From NCBI GenBank assembly GCA_905331475.1, contig CAJNYU010002142.1, positions 335,932 through 399,931 on the forward strand: a DNA stretch of 64,000 nucleotides. Reading direction: 5' to 3'. How positions within the stretch are numbered: the stretch's first letter is position 1; each line of letters begins with the position of its first letter. Of the stretch, positions 22,411 through 34,327 are shown piece by piece. Source of the stretch: Rotaria socialis (lineage: Eukaryota > Rotifera > Eurotatoria > Philodinida > Philodinidae). The translations under genes were made by a program, and so were the position numbers. The notes beneath the pieces are model-generated. The model did not search any database, was not told where the DNA came from, and saw only the letters and a list, made by a program, of their open reading frames with translations.

Positions 22411-24213
22411 ATGTCTCACGCTACGAACGCATCCTTTGAAACTTTACCAGTGGAAATATTTCATCGTATTTTCGATAATCTTGATGCTCAAACTATTGTC
22501 TTTTCAATTCGATCCGTATGTCGATTGTTTCAAAGAATTGTCAATACCTACAATCGATATAATTTGGATTTTAAATCAATATCAAAGTCAGATTTTCATC
22601 GATTTTGTCATTCAATTAATCCTCAAAATGTTACATCATTGAGACTTTGTGACGATGAACAAACTCCAAATCAAATAGCCTTATTCATGTCATTAGTTCG
22701 TCTTCGGCAATTTAGTCGACTTCATGCAATAAGCTTTCTTGGCATTGCAGAATTTCAATTGAACATGATTTTAAAACGCATGCATTTAAATTGTTTGACT
22801 TCATTTTCATTAAATATTCAACAATATGATAGTAGACGGCGAAAAACAACATTGAAATTTCTTTCGTCAATTTTAGTTCATCCAAGTCTTCGAAAAGTTG
22901 AATTAAACATAAAAAATGATCTTATACATAATATATCATGGCCAACCAATGTTCAGCTTGTTCATTTAACTATCGATTCCGATATTAGTTTTGATACTAT
23001 GTTGACTATTCTTTCATGTTCGTCTCAACTACATACACTTGTTCTGAAACAAAACTTGCCAAGACTAATGTACAAAACGAAACAAACATTTTCTTTCCCA
23101 CAATTAACGGCATTGACAATAGAAAATTTAAATGATACTATGGATAAACTCGAATCATTCCTATTGTGTTTACCATTACTTATTGATCTAAAATTAATTG
23201 GTGAACACTGTGACTTAGATGGTAAAAGATGTCAACAATTTATTCAGATGAATCTTCCCTATTTGAATAATTTTCAGTTCTTTATTGATATTATTAAATC
23301 AACACTTCAAACTCTGAATGATCTAGAACAAATAATTGAATCATTTCGAAATCCTTTTTGGACTGACTATAAAAAGTGGTTTGTAGCCGCTCAATTGAAG
23401 TCTGACCCCTCGTATTGCATTCAAATTTATTCAATACCAATTTGTAAATCTGTTCTTCGGTATGAATTCAATTCATATAATATTTTTCGTTCGAATTCGG
23501 CAATTTTGTCGAATAACGATCCATTGATAATAAAGAATATTAATGAACTTATTTTTCCATTGAAATCGTCAACATATCGAATTATGAATGAAGACGTTCG
23601 TTATAAGATTAAATTTTATTGAAATCTATTTCTGTTTTCATTTTATTTATAGGAATTAGCAACAAATACTCCTAGATATTTTAATGTAACTAAAATTGAT
23701 GTAACTATTGATAGGCGAACTATTTTGGACTCATTAAAATTTCTTACGTCAGTAGTCGACGTTTCAAAATTGGTTGAAGTCAAATTAGAAAGTTTTTATT
23801 TTAATAAAGACAATCAAACTATGTTGTTTGAAATTGTGTCTATTCTTGATCAAGCACGTTCTCTTTTGTCCTTGGTAGTGCATAGTAATTATTGTAAATA
23901 TGAATTGTATCCATATTTAAATCGTTTATGCTCAATAATTCCACGTCAGCTCAAACATTTACGAATGCCGGCCAATGAATTAAATCAAATTGAAGTTATT
24001 TTTGAACGATGTCAAAATCTGTCGATTGTACAATTTGAAATAACTCGTACGAAATTTTCGTTAGAAGTCATTAAGTGGTTTAATCAACATACAGCTGATT
24101 CAGCATTTCGAAGACATGTTGGATGTGATACTATATGGATTGGAACGAAAAACATTCTTATAAAAGAGAATCATAAACGGATCAAGTTGGATGAAAATCA
24201 ATCAGACAATTGA
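22411..24213 (+). CDS. F-box/LRR-like protein
   Basis: Two exons, 22411-23595 and 23653-24213, with a 57-bp intron between them. The donor is GTTCGT, phase 0; the acceptor TTTATAG keeps the frame open into the second exon. The product is about 581 residues. Residues 10-50 are an F-box (LPVEIFHRIFDNLDA followed by SVCRLFQRIV), which in the family binds Skp1 to form an SCF ubiquitin ligase. The rest shows degenerate leucine-rich repeats with LTxLxL-like segments, the probable substrate-binding surface. The substrate is unknown. A TA run and AT-rich leader precede the start; AATAAA follows at 24235-24240. This is the one F-box gene here with no visible break, unlike the three relatives at 41.9-50.2 kb. 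The donor is unusual, so cDNA support matters. Confidence 0.75.
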
Positions 24214-25017
24214 CATATTGTTTCATTAAATTCGAATAAATAAAAAGAATTTTCGATTTATTAAACCTGAATCTTTCGTTTTCTTTTTTCTTGCGGAAAC
24301 GACACGAGACGCGAAGGTACACTTCTGTAGTAGTTTTGACGGTGAGACACACAAGCCCAAAAATAGCATTAAGGATTAATCTATTCGAATTGAGTCCTCT
24401 GGTGAAGTTGATTTCAAATCAGTTAAATGTAAAAAAATGAATGAGCTGTCACATTTTGATTTTATTTGTTTATCAATTTATTTTTGATCTGAAAATTTTT
24501 AATGTCTTTGTCGCCACTCATTTTGGCCAATAAAACAGAAAATTCCATCAGTTTCATCAGTCATATTATTTGACTATCAAATGTGGAGAACACGATTTAA
24601 AATCAATGCAACCAGCACGTATAAATTGTTCATCAGTAACAGAAAAGTTCGAAAGCAAATGCATTCTTTTCCGCAAAATATGGTTTCCTATGAATATGAA
24701 TTTCAAAAAAAATTCTAAAAAAATGCCTACGAGCTATTGTTTAAAAAATATGAATTCCATCTCTCCATGCCAAAGTTGATCTTCTTAAAGTCAATGTAAA
24801 TCCATCATCGATGAACGATTAACACTCAATATATGCGTGCTGGCCATTTGAATCTTTTCATTTTCTGTTGTAAAACCATCAATTGATAGACGTCGAAAAT
24901 AGTTTTATTATTTGCTTAGAGTTTAGACAGAAGTGTGTCGAGTTGATTGGTAACAGGTTTGATCTATTTGTATGATATAAACATCGATCAGAAAGAATAT
25001 CATAGAGTCTACTTTAC
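24214..25017. other. Intergenic, nothing recognised
   Basis: AT-rich sequence between the convergent F-box gene and the minus-strand fragment. I looked here for downstream exons of that fragment on the minus strand and found none. Confidence 0.5.
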
Positions 25018-25330
25018 CTGTGTGTAGTTTTTGGTCCACTTTTCATGTTCAGCTACATCCCCCACAGTAAACATAGATCTCGACGACATGTGCATATTTT
25101 TCAATTCTAGGGACAAGTTTGACACCCAATCCACCGCTAACAATAAGCACAATAGAATCGTATGAGGATCGCCCGATGAATTTTTCACATTGACCTGCAT
25201 CAGTGTATGGGAAAAATTGAGAATTCTTAGCGCGTATTTTCTCCTGTACCATTTCATTGTCAGAACTGAATACATTAGCATCGAGCCAAACAATCATGCG
25301 TATACTTTTGTCTGAATGTGTGACAGCCAT
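25018..25330 (-). pseudogene. 5' exon of a rotifer response-type protein (N-terminal domain often joined to TPR or ADP-ribosyltransferase), frameshifted
   Basis: Reading from the Met at 25330, the exon encodes SIRMIVWLDANVFSSDN, then a helical stretch, then SIVLIVSGGLGVKLVP and VEIYVYC. I recognise this alternating pattern from N-terminal domains of large rotifer protein families; that is memory, not a search. The frame stops just after YVYCGG, but one frame over the sequence continues as DVAEHEKWTKNYTQ up to a good donor (CAG|GTAAAGT, exon end 25018). The shift lies at a run of five C on the plus strand (25059-25063). No further exons are visible downstream, so the gene is cut short as well as shifted. 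A sequencing error in the homopolymer would explain the shift but not the missing 3' part. Confidence 0.5.
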
Positions 25331-25773
25331 GATTATGCGTGTTGAGAACGCGAATGATTGTGACCGTGAGATTGCTTGACGATTGCGTTGTGTGCACAAA
25401 TGTGAATTGTTATAAAAGAAAAACAAGCCTCTTTCTCTTTCGGTAGTCGTCAAGCGCATGCTTTATGACTACACGAGAGTGTTGCAAAATAAAAATAAAA
25501 AACCTGCTTTGAAACGAACATCCAGAGGCACTAGTACAATTCGTCGCATATATAGGAGAGGATACATTAATTGACTTAAGATATTTAGTGTAGACTGTTA
25601 TTTAATTAATCACTCTGACAAATTTTAACAATAGAATAGAGATCTGAATTTACAAGTTTTTTTAAAATAAAATTAACTAGAATTTAAAAGACAAAAACTC
25701 AATGGAATTGAATTAAAAATGAATTTAACTTTCTCCAGTATGAAAATGAAAATTATATACAAATAATGTTTTT

Positions 25774-26376
25774 AATGCGGTGCGAAGCAGAGATTCATGT
25801 AGTGCGTCGCGAGTTTTTTTTATTTTTTAATGCGATGCGAAGCAGAAGCATTTCTGTATTCCGTCGCGAGTTTTTTTTATTTTTAATGCGATGCGAAGCA
25901 GAATCATTTATGTAGTCCGTCGCGAGTTTGTTTTTAATGCGATGCGAAGCAGAAGCATTTCTGTAGTCCGTCGCGAGTTTTTAATGCGATGCGAAGCAGA
26001 AGCATTTCTGTAGTCCGTCGCGAGNNNNNNNNNNNNNNNNNNNNNNNNNNNNNNNNNNNNNNNNNNNNNNNNNNNNNNNNNNNNNNNNNATGAAAATAAT
26101 TAATCGTTCAATGAAAAAAATCGTTAGAAAGCTGGTTGTTACATTTTCAGAAAGATCTCCTAGTGATGAAATTTAAAATGGTCTATTTAAGAATAGTGAA
26201 TGCGAAATTTTTATTCAAAATTCGTATACGGAAATTTAAAAAAATAATCGATTCTAATGAATCTTAAAGTGGATCATATATTTTTTAAATCTTATTCTCG
26301 CTACTTTCGAAAATTCGGCTCGTGTGCTTCGCACCGCATTTCGTAGTCGAGTGAAACTCGAATACCATCTAGTTTC
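25774..26376. mobile_element. Repeat element with terminal inverted repeats and iterated left end (copy 1)
   Basis: The left end is a tandem array of five units starting at 25774, 25829, 25885, 25936 and 25983, each opening with AATGCGATGCGAAGCAGA and ending in GTCGCGAG plus a T run. The outermost unit reads AATGCGGTGCGAAGCA, and its exact reverse complement TGCTTCGCACCGCATT lies at the other end (26325-26340), so the two ends pair with a private GG/CC variant. A tail (GTCGAGTGAAACTCGAA and following) extends to about 26376. The array runs into 65 undetermined bases at 26025-26089. No coding capacity. A second copy lies at 58807-59340. Confidence 0.7.
26025..26089. other. Assembly gap of 65 N
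   Basis: Runs of N directly after the fifth unit of the tandem array, so the true number of units is unknown. Confidence 1.
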
Positions 26377-27840
26377 TATACAGCATTCAGCATAATAATA
26401 CAAACAATAAATAGCTTATGACATACGAGGGTGAACGCACATAAATGAATGACACATTTTTTATATTAGACAGATGATGTATGCACATCTTTTTATTAAG
26501 AGAGTCAACGATTCGACGAATAAGTAACTAGAAGAATTTCTAATTTTTGCTTTTCCATTCAGACAAATGATAAATTATTGTTCATTTAGATGAAAAGATC
26601 AATTTAGAACATATGATGTTGTTTTAGAAGGGTATCATTTTCAACTGAATATCTTTCCAATATGTATCCAATGAAAATTGTAATGAGTCCTAAATATAGA
26701 ACGTCGCATTGCAGAAATTCAAATGGAAGATCATGCTTACAAGATGTTTTGTATGGGTTTTTCTGCAGACGGTCTATGAAAATCGGCTGCTATATTCATT
26801 ATGAACTCTTGTTTACTAACGAAAATTTTCATTTCTTAGCATAGCAATGCTAAAGATACAGCGGACCGCAATGATGCAGATGAAAAGAATAATATACAGA
26901 GTCATCTAGTTTGTGCTCAAACTACTTTAAATCATAAACCAAATTTTACGGTTGAAAGTCATGATATGAGAAAACATGAATTAAATGCTTTTAGAAAGAA
27001 TAGTAGCTGTACCATATTTTAATCGCAGTATTTGTTTGGATGAGTTTTGATTATCACCATAATAATAAATCTTATATAATTCCACAAGGAAATTTACATA
27101 GCTGGATTGAGAGAAAAGCTGAATTCAGTCTTATCAAGGTCAAAATTATTCTTTGTCATAGATATGGGTAAATAAAGTAAAATATGGTCCTATTCATACA
27201 CATTCTCCTAATTACAAGCCTCTTTTCAGCTTTCATACACTGAATATTTTTCTCAATCGCTAGTCGCAGTGTGGAGATTGTCAAGTCAATAGTTGTCTTT
27301 TTTTTGAAACATAGCCGAATTCTTGTTAATTTTAATGAAAGCTTATGAAACATGATACAGTAACTGAGGAAGAAACTCGTTGGCTATTTTTCTCAATTAT
27401 AAACGAAGACTGCACATATTATTCGAGATAAAACATTTTTCAATACTGAATTATTTTCAAGCGATCTTTCATGATCTAGTCAAATGAAATTGGCGTCACA
27501 TAAAAATTCATAACACAATGTTGTCTAACATTGAAGTTGACTCGTTCGTTTATTTGATACAAAACATATGGGGCTAGATAATAAATAAATGCACATTTGT
27601 TAATCTGATAATATTACGGAGGATTGATGATCAACAACTCACTTCTATGTTATCATCAAATGAACATTTCAAAGTTATTGATAAAGCTAAAATAACTACT
27701 GATAATTGTGTCAAATACATAGATAAAACTACAGACGCTGGTTATATTAACATATATAGACTAGTATATCATCAAGCTTTCATACTTTAATTTCACTGAC
27801 TCCTTCTTTGCATCTTTGACGAGTTGGATCACAATTCAAA

Positions 27841-29409
27841 ATGCAGATACAGGATACTAAAACGAATGCTATCGCTAAAGATGTGGTATCAACGTTTACA
27901 GCTGCTAAATCATCAAAATTAGCTCGCTGCACTGTATGGGTTAATTTGATTGTAGCTGTTGTTCCATCAATTGTCTTTGGCGTATTCACCGTAGTTTTTA
28001 CGCTGCAGCAGAATGCATTCGCTGCAGTGGCACACGAACAAGAACAACATCAAGCGTCGGAACAACGCATACAATCTATTTTTGATAACTGCGTCGATGT
28101 GATTTCGGAAATTCTACTCAGTCCAAACTTTAATCGAAGTGATATTAATCATCTTCAACCGATTCAAGTGAAAGTTATAACTGCTCTTCAACGTCTCGAT
28201 CCACCTCACAAACGAGACGTCATCTTTTATTTACATGTAAACAAACTTATCCGAAACGATTTTCCGCCCGAATTTCGGCTTGATTTGCGTGGCGCCGATC
28301 TCAATGGAGTCGAATTTGCGACATCGAGGAAAACCCGTTGTGTTCTCAATGATGTTTATTTACCGAGAATATTAGCTTCGAACATTATTTTTTCTGGATG
28401 CGAACTCGATCGATCTAACTTCGAAGACAGTGTCATGGATCAAAGTCAATTTTACAATTGTTCGTTAGGATTCAGTAAATTCCTGAATGTAAATCTCGAA
28501 AAAGCAATATTTCAAAGGAACATGTACTGGAAAACTGATTTTTCGGGTTCATCATTGGCACAAACATCGTTTACGAACTCGAGCTGGTTGTACTTCGTGA
28601 ATTTCACCAATGTAGATCTTTTGGGCAGTGACATTACAGAAAATAATCTGTTGGGTCAAAAGTCGGGCTCAACTACTAATATTGTATTTAACTCTCGCCT
28701 CCCAAATGGATCTTTGACACTTCATTCAACGCAAGTAGTTCAGGATGGTGGAGCTGAAGAAGAGGTAAACTAGAGTAGACGAAAAGAACGGCCATTTATT
28801 CATGCAGCATGAAAATATTGCAATACTTTACTCTCCTCTTTCTCTCTAGTGCATGAGGGCCCCAGATTCACCTACGCCATGGAAAATGCACATTACTCGT
28901 GAACTGATATTGACTCACCGTTATGTTGACAATTCGAGTTTGTATCCTGTGCCCGTTGAGGGGAACTGCTACTTCTTGGCCAAAAAAATTAGTATGCTTG
29001 GTCAAGGTATTGACGTGAGAAATCTTTCACGGTTGATTGATCTTGGACAAGTTGCATGTAATGTATCTGTTTACTTTGGCTGTTCTCAGTCAACTCCAAG
29101 CAATCAGATAGTATTATCGTTTGGCTTTATTGATGCCAACGGATGGCCATTAGTCACCGCACCTTATGGTAATGCTATTTAACTACTTGATTTATATGCG
29201 TTTCTCTTGCTCAACTACTTTTAGTTTTAACAACTACTGAAAAACCCTTCCGATTTCAATCAATCACTACGTCGCTTTTAATCGGTACACGTTTCATTAA
29301 CGTTTACATGCAAGTCGTTGTTCACAACCAATCTACTTCGGAAAGTCCTCAATATTGCGAAATAGATAAAATTCGTGTAGTCGTCTTTCATAAAGAAGGT
29401 ACATCATAA
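27841..29409 (+). CDS. Membrane-anchored pentapeptide-repeat protein
   Basis: Three exons: 27841-28764, 28850-29168 and 29225-29409. Donors GTAAAC and GTAATG and acceptors CTCTCTAG and CTTTTAG give matching phases (0/0 and 1/1), for a product of about 475 residues. Residues 32-55 are a single hydrophobic membrane segment. Residues about 146-285 carry pentapeptide repeats of the A(D/N)Lxx/F type (LRGADLNGVEFA, then SNFEDSVMDQSQF and VNLEKAIF), which fold into a right-handed beta-helix. The C-terminal 170 residues, in exons 2-3, are beta-rich and look like an extracellular domain; I do not recognise it. Similar proteins are frequent in bdelloids; their function is unknown. Pentapeptide repeats are common in bacteria, but the introns and membrane anchor show this copy is eukaryotic in form. 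Confidence 0.75.
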
Positions 29410-30493
29410 ATGTAAGTAAAAACATCCAAACTACTATTAATTCTTTTTATGAGAACCCTTTTCTTTTGCTAGATTTAAATGATAATTGTGGTTGTTGTAT
29501 GCTGATCTTGATGTATTATAAAATGATCAAAAACAAAGCAGATTCTTATTTAACAAGAGGTTTCAATAACAACTGTTCCCTCTTGATATTAATTTGTAAC
29601 GGTTTATTTTTACATTTTTCCTTTTTGCTTATCGTCACTTGAAATTCATATTGGTTTTGCTCTCCCAATAATCTGGCTAAAATTTAAAAAAAAGTCAATG
29701 CTTAATATACCTTTAATCCTCTTTCCTTAATAAATGTTCCTGTAAGTGACCAACGCCCTCTGTATCAAAATATAAACACTTGATTAATCAAATAGCCTCT
29801 ACTAATATATAAGACATACAAATTATATAGTTTAAAATATATTCTATTATTGACATATCTGAGACTAATAAAGAAGTCCAAGAATTAAATAATTTTCAGT
29901 TCAGCAATCTTTTCTAGCAATCATTCGAGTAACATTCATTTACTGTAGTCAACACGAAAACAACTGATTATGTAACAGGTAGTTCATGTATATCGATATG
30001 AGTTTTGCATAAGATTTTTAACTTCATATCATCAAATTGCCATGTTCCTCTTATTAGTGAGCCAAGTTTTGTGCTTTTCTGTGATTTCTATCGAAAGTGT
30101 ACATTTTCTGTCATATTTACGATTTCCTCTAAATTGTTAAACGAAAAATTTATTTAGAAAACAACACCAAGATTACATTTCTTTGAAATATGGTGAAGCT
30201 TGCATTTTTTCACCGACGAAATGAACAAGTTGTAATTGACGGTGTCCTCAGCGTATTGTAAGCTTTTAGCGAGTATATCAAAGAAGTCCGCGTTGCATGA
30301 CTTTCGGTATAAAATACAACGTGGCAAAGAAGCAAAAAAAATGCATTAGATTATTGGAATGTTGTCTTTCTCTCAGCTTAATTTATTTTTTCCTGTATAC
30401 CTCACATTTGTGAAGCAGGAAAAATAGCAATAGAACGGCTTATTGATCTTCATTAATACGAAACATTATAAATACTAGCTTGATAAGAAAAAA
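29410..30493. other. Intergenic, nothing recognised
   Basis: AT-rich with stops in all frames between the pentapeptide gene and the KCTD-TLDc relic. Confidence 0.5.
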
Positions 30494-31596
30494 ATGGCTT
30501 CCAATATAAAAGGTCTTCGAGAAAATATCAATCAACTTGAAAATTGTTTCGACAAGTTGCGCTATGAAGTTATTTCAAAGTTAAATGAATGTAGTGATTG
30601 TGTCAAGTCTGCAAAAAATTTATGTCATCAGGCAACAGATATGAATACAATTTTAGAAAATTAATTAATGAATGCATCCAATGAAGAGAATGAATAGAAA
30701 GATATTAAAACTAAATTGGCCACAACATTAATCAGAGGCATGGTTCTACTCAATGTTGGAGGTGAAAAATATACAGCAAGTGTCGAGACATTAACACGTG
30801 ACAAAAATTTATTGTTCGCCGCACTCTTCTCCGAACAGTGACAACTCGATAGAGATCCTGACGATAAAAGTATATTCATCGATCGGAATGGTAAAATGTT
30901 TTCTTATGTTCTATCGAGTATTTGCGCACAAAAGTGATTCCCGATAATATAACGAATGGCAAAGCACTTCTAAAACGTTTTATCGTTGAAGTCGAATATT
31001 TTCGTTTGCATCGTCTGATGGACCGATTAGGTGTTATTTATTTTTCGAATGGATCATTACTTCAACTAGAAAATCAGAAGAAGTTAAACCAATTTTATGC
31101 TAAGATTTATCAACGATGGGATTTAATTTAAAAAGCATCACGTGATGGATTCGATGCAAAAACATTTCATTCACTTTGTGACAATCAAGGACCAACAATG
31201 ACAATTATTCAATCAAAAGCGAATTATCTATTTGGAGATTACACATCTATTTCCTGGACATCTGATAGCTCACATAGGAATGATTATAAAGAATTTTTGT
31301 TTACTCTGATCAATCTTCACAAGATTGAACCGACTAAATATCCTATTGATCGTCGTCAGCGTGGATGTGCGGTTTATCATCATCGTGATGATGGTCCGAT
31401 ATTCGGTGGATTTGGTTATTCTCCAAGATTTCGCAGCCATAATTACATCTGAGTAAACAGTGATAGCAATATAAGCAATACCAGCTATACTGCTTTTCTT
31501 TTTTCATACATTGATACAACTGGCAAAGGCACGGATACCTTCATTGGGGCTTATTAGTTTACTGCATCTGACATTGAAATTTTTAAATTAGCTTAA
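30494..31596 (+). pseudogene. KCTD-TLDc fusion pseudogene
   Basis: Reading through the breaks gives three parts. First is an N-terminal helical segment from ATG 30494. Second is a BTB/T1 domain of the KCTD type (VLLNVGGEKYTASVETLTRD, then SIFIDRNGKMF and EYLRTKVIPDNI). Third is a TLDc domain (KASRDGFDAKTFHSLCDNQG, YLFGDYTSISW, FLFTLINLH, ending SDIEIFKLA). The frame is interrupted by stops at 30662, 30695, 30839, 31129, 31450 and 31555 and by a frameshift near 30912, between SYVL and EYLRT. Domain order matches KCTD-TLDc fusions that I know from rotifers. With at least seven breaks it cannot make the protein. The natural stop is at 31594-31596. No intron is needed, which would fit either a retrocopy or an intronless family. 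Confidence 0.8.
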
Positions 31597-32092
31597 TTCA
31601 TATTGCATACATCCCGTTCTTAGGACTCGTCAACTGGCAACAACCCATTTACGATGATTTCGATTTCAGAACTCATTTAATCTAAATAACTATCAGTTTT
31701 GCGAGCCCTGGAGATGTGTTCATAAATTTACAAGGTAAATGTTGACATAACGTTCTTGATGCTACTCTCACATTCCCACTTTTTTTCTGTGTCTCTGTTC
31801 TTGCTAGCTTAGTGAACTCCTTTGCTGCCTATGCTTAATTCTATAATGTAGAACTTCGCGGTGAATGTTTATATTGAAATAAAAAGCATGAAACAAGTTG
31901 GAAAAACATTGAGTGTATTTTGATATATTCAAATTGAACTAAGCATGTTATCTGCGTGAGTAACTATTTCGACTACATCAACTGCAGTAAAGCAAACACT
32001 GAGATTAACAAGAACTTATATGTCCTTTATTGAGCCTCAGCCCGCGTAGTTTCTAAACATTCAAAGGTTACATTACATAAAATGAATTGCCA
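31597..32092. other. Convergent intergenic spacer
   Basis: Separates the KCTD-TLDc relic from the permease. A minus-strand AATAAA (TTTATT on the plus strand at 32026-32031) lies about 62 nt after the permease stop and is its likely poly(A) signal. Confidence 0.6.
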
Positions 32093-33676
32093 TTATCGGT
32101 TTTGATCAGCTAACTCATCACTGACAGTAGCAATGTTCAACATCTGTTTTTTTCCGAATTCATCAATTGTAGGTACATGTGGACCTGTGAAATGTTTTCT
32201 TCCACTAATGACATACCATAGAACGCTGACTCCACCAAAGAAAACGAACAACACACTGGCATAGTTCATACTTGAAGGCGTCACCGGTATTGCTGTTGGC
32301 ATCGTAAACAAGATGATAGCCAGTGGAATCCAGAGAACCGTAATGATATTGATAGCGTAGCCAAATTTACCAAGACGAAAATGAGCATTAGCTACTAAAT
32401 GACGTCCGCTAATGAGAAGTATCAGAACGGGTAATGCGTACGAAGCAGAAAGACATATTGTAGCCACGCCAGTAAATGCATTGAATGCAGCTGATGAGCC
32501 AAGATAAATGAGACCGAGCAGACCTTGAATCAGAGTGGAAAATAATAAAGCGTTGAGTGGAACATCGTATTGCTTGTTGATTTTTGCCCAAATCCGTGAA
32601 CCTGGCACAGCACCATCTCGACTAAAGGCGTATAGACACCGAGAGGTTGCTGTTAAGGAGCCTACTCCAGCAAAAAACTGAATAACAACAATAAGACATA
32701 AAAGGGCAAAGCCACCACCAGCTGAGCCTGTTGCCGTCATGAAAATGTAACCAATTGGTTGACCAGTTGGTATAGCAAGCAGTGTATCGACATCGGGCAA
32801 GACAAAAAGTATAGGGATAAGATACACGATACCTGTAACTCCAGCAGCAACAACAGACAGTACCATTGCTGTTGGGACTTCTCGCTCCGGATTTTGAACT
32901 TCTTCACACATGGCTGCCACCATACCATAACCAGTGAGAGTGTAGGCAGGTTGAAGTAATCCGACGAAAAACGCCCAACCCGGTTGCCAACCAGCTCTTG
33001 TTGCATCAAACTCAGTAAATACATATGCTGCGCTTCGTCTGCCTCCCTTTCCCATAGACAACACAGTAACGAGTATGATCAAAACAGAAGCAGCCGTCCA
33101 ATAAACACATACAGTATTAATAAAATCTAAGTGTTTTGAAGCAAAGATATTCGTTAACAATACTACACATAGGACAGCCCAATACATGAGGACGACATGC
33201 CAAGCAGCTGGAACATAGGATTCATTCCAAAGATCAATAGCTGATAGTATTAATTGTCCACCAGAAAAACAAATGGACGTAGTCACTGTCCAATTTCCAA
33301 CAATTCCTAACCAACCAGTTGTCCAAGAAGCAAGAGATCCCCATTTCTTGTTTGCCAGAATTGCGGACCAATAATAGACACCTCCTGATGTTGGATATGC
33401 TGAACAAATTTCTGCGAGACTTGCAGCAATAATTATTGAAATAATAGTAATGAATATCCAACCGTAAAAGATAGTCACAGGGCCACCGTTTGTGAGACCG
33501 ATAGAAAGTGTTGTCGATTCACCGAAAGGCACAGCCATAATGGCAAAGGATAGTCCGAGCACAGAAAAGAATGATAACGAACGTGGTAATTCAGCTTTGT
33601 AGCCCATGGCGGCAAGCTGAGCGTCTGCATCATTGGAAGCAGTGTGGTTTTCGGTATCGACCATTGTGATGCACAA
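32093..33676 (-). CDS. APC-superfamily amino acid/GABA/choline-type permease, fungal-like
   Basis: Single exon, 527 residues, about 12 hydrophobic segments. The N-terminal block GYKAELPRSLSFFSVLGLSF followed by GGPVTIFYGW is the start of the amino acid/choline transporter group (TC 2.A.3.4; yeast Uga4 and Hnm1 relatives). The central CEEVQNPEREVPTAM is the conserved E-x-x-NP-x-x-x-VP element of this group. SRCLYAFSRDGAVPGS also fits. The protein should sit in the plasma or vacuolar membrane and take up amino acids, GABA or choline; the substrate cannot be read from sequence. A second Met at 33664 could be the start. The gene is clearly more GC-rich than its neighbours and intronless. Together with the fungal-type motifs this suggests acquisition from a fungus, which is well documented for bdelloids in general but inferred here. 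Confidence 0.85.
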   Translation of the reverse strand: MCITMVDTENHTASNDADAQLAAMGYKAELPRSLSFFSVLGLSFAIMAVPFGESTTLSIGLTNGGPVTIFYGWIFITIISIIIAASLAEICSAYPTSGGVYYWSAILANKKWGSLASWTTGWLGIVGNWTVTTSICFSGGQLILSAIDLWNESYVPAAWHVVLMYWAVLCVVLLTNIFASKHLDFINTVCVYWTAASVLIILVTVLSMGKGGRRSAAYVFTEFDATRAGWQPGWAFFVGLLQPAYTLTGYGMVAAMCEEVQNPEREVPTAMVLSVVAAGVTGIVYLIPILFVLPDVDTLLAIPTGQPIGYIFMTATGSAGGGFALLCLIVVIQFFAGVGSLTATSRCLYAFSRDGAVPGSRIWAKINKQYDVPLNALLFSTLIQGLLGLIYLGSSAAFNAFTGVATICLSASYALPVLILLISGRHLVANAHFRLGKFGYAINIITVLWIPLAIILFTMPTAIPVTPSSMNYASVLFVFFGGVSVLWYVISGRKHFTGPHVPTIDEFGKKQMLNIATVSDELADQNR

Positions 33677-34327
33677 GTATTTCTACGAGCAGGTAGTTCA
33701 AGTGATCTTTGAATCTGGAAAGATAAATCCAGAGATATTTCCAACGCCTAGCAACTCAAAACCAACTATAATCCGTTTCATAAAGTTATATAAATCCATC
33801 CTGTAGAAAAATTGATTAGATTTATAATTCGATTTCGAATACAATTGAAAGCCTGAATAGCTATTCACAGTTCGAAAATAAATGAAAACAAAACGGATTC
33901 CAAGCTGAAGTAATCCGAATAGCAGAATAACAACTTTACTTAACGTCGCATCCCTGTTGAAAAGCAGAAACAGATAAAGATCAACTTTTATAAATGTATA
34001 CATTTAATAAACTCATAGATTTGCCTATGTCGAAAATCAGAAAGAGAAAAAAATTGACTTTTATAATTTATAAAACTTAATCTTTATCTTTTTCTGTTTT
34101 TCAACAGATAAAGTTCATCTTGGGATTTACGTTGCGGCTGTAATGAGGTCATTCCAATGTAGAAAGCTTTTCTTTGGAGCTATGAAAATATGAAAGTGGT
34201 TTTCTCTTAATTTCGAAATTGATATTCGAAATTGACTCATGAAGTTTACATGAAGACTTAATCTTTCTGCAAAATTTCTTCGCTGTTCTCACCGTTACAT
34301 TCTATCATAATGGTGTTTAATTTGGCA
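33677..34327. other. Upstream region of the permease
   Basis: AT-rich, presumably containing the permease promoter. No gene or repeat end seen. Confidence 0.5.

Larger units (their letters stand above)
25331..27840. other. Intergenic region holding a repeat element and an assembly gap
   Basis: Contains the element at 25774-26376 with its N gap. Downstream (26840-27780) are several short open stretches with many stops that could be relics of genes or transposons, for example around 26840-27020 and 27600-27780. None has a domain I can name. Confidence 0.4.

Noticed and set aside
25774-26024. Tandem units considered as a CRISPR-like array
   Set aside because: Spacers are T-rich and alike, spacing drifts from 47 to 56 bp, and the host is eukaryotic; it is the iterated end of a repeat element.
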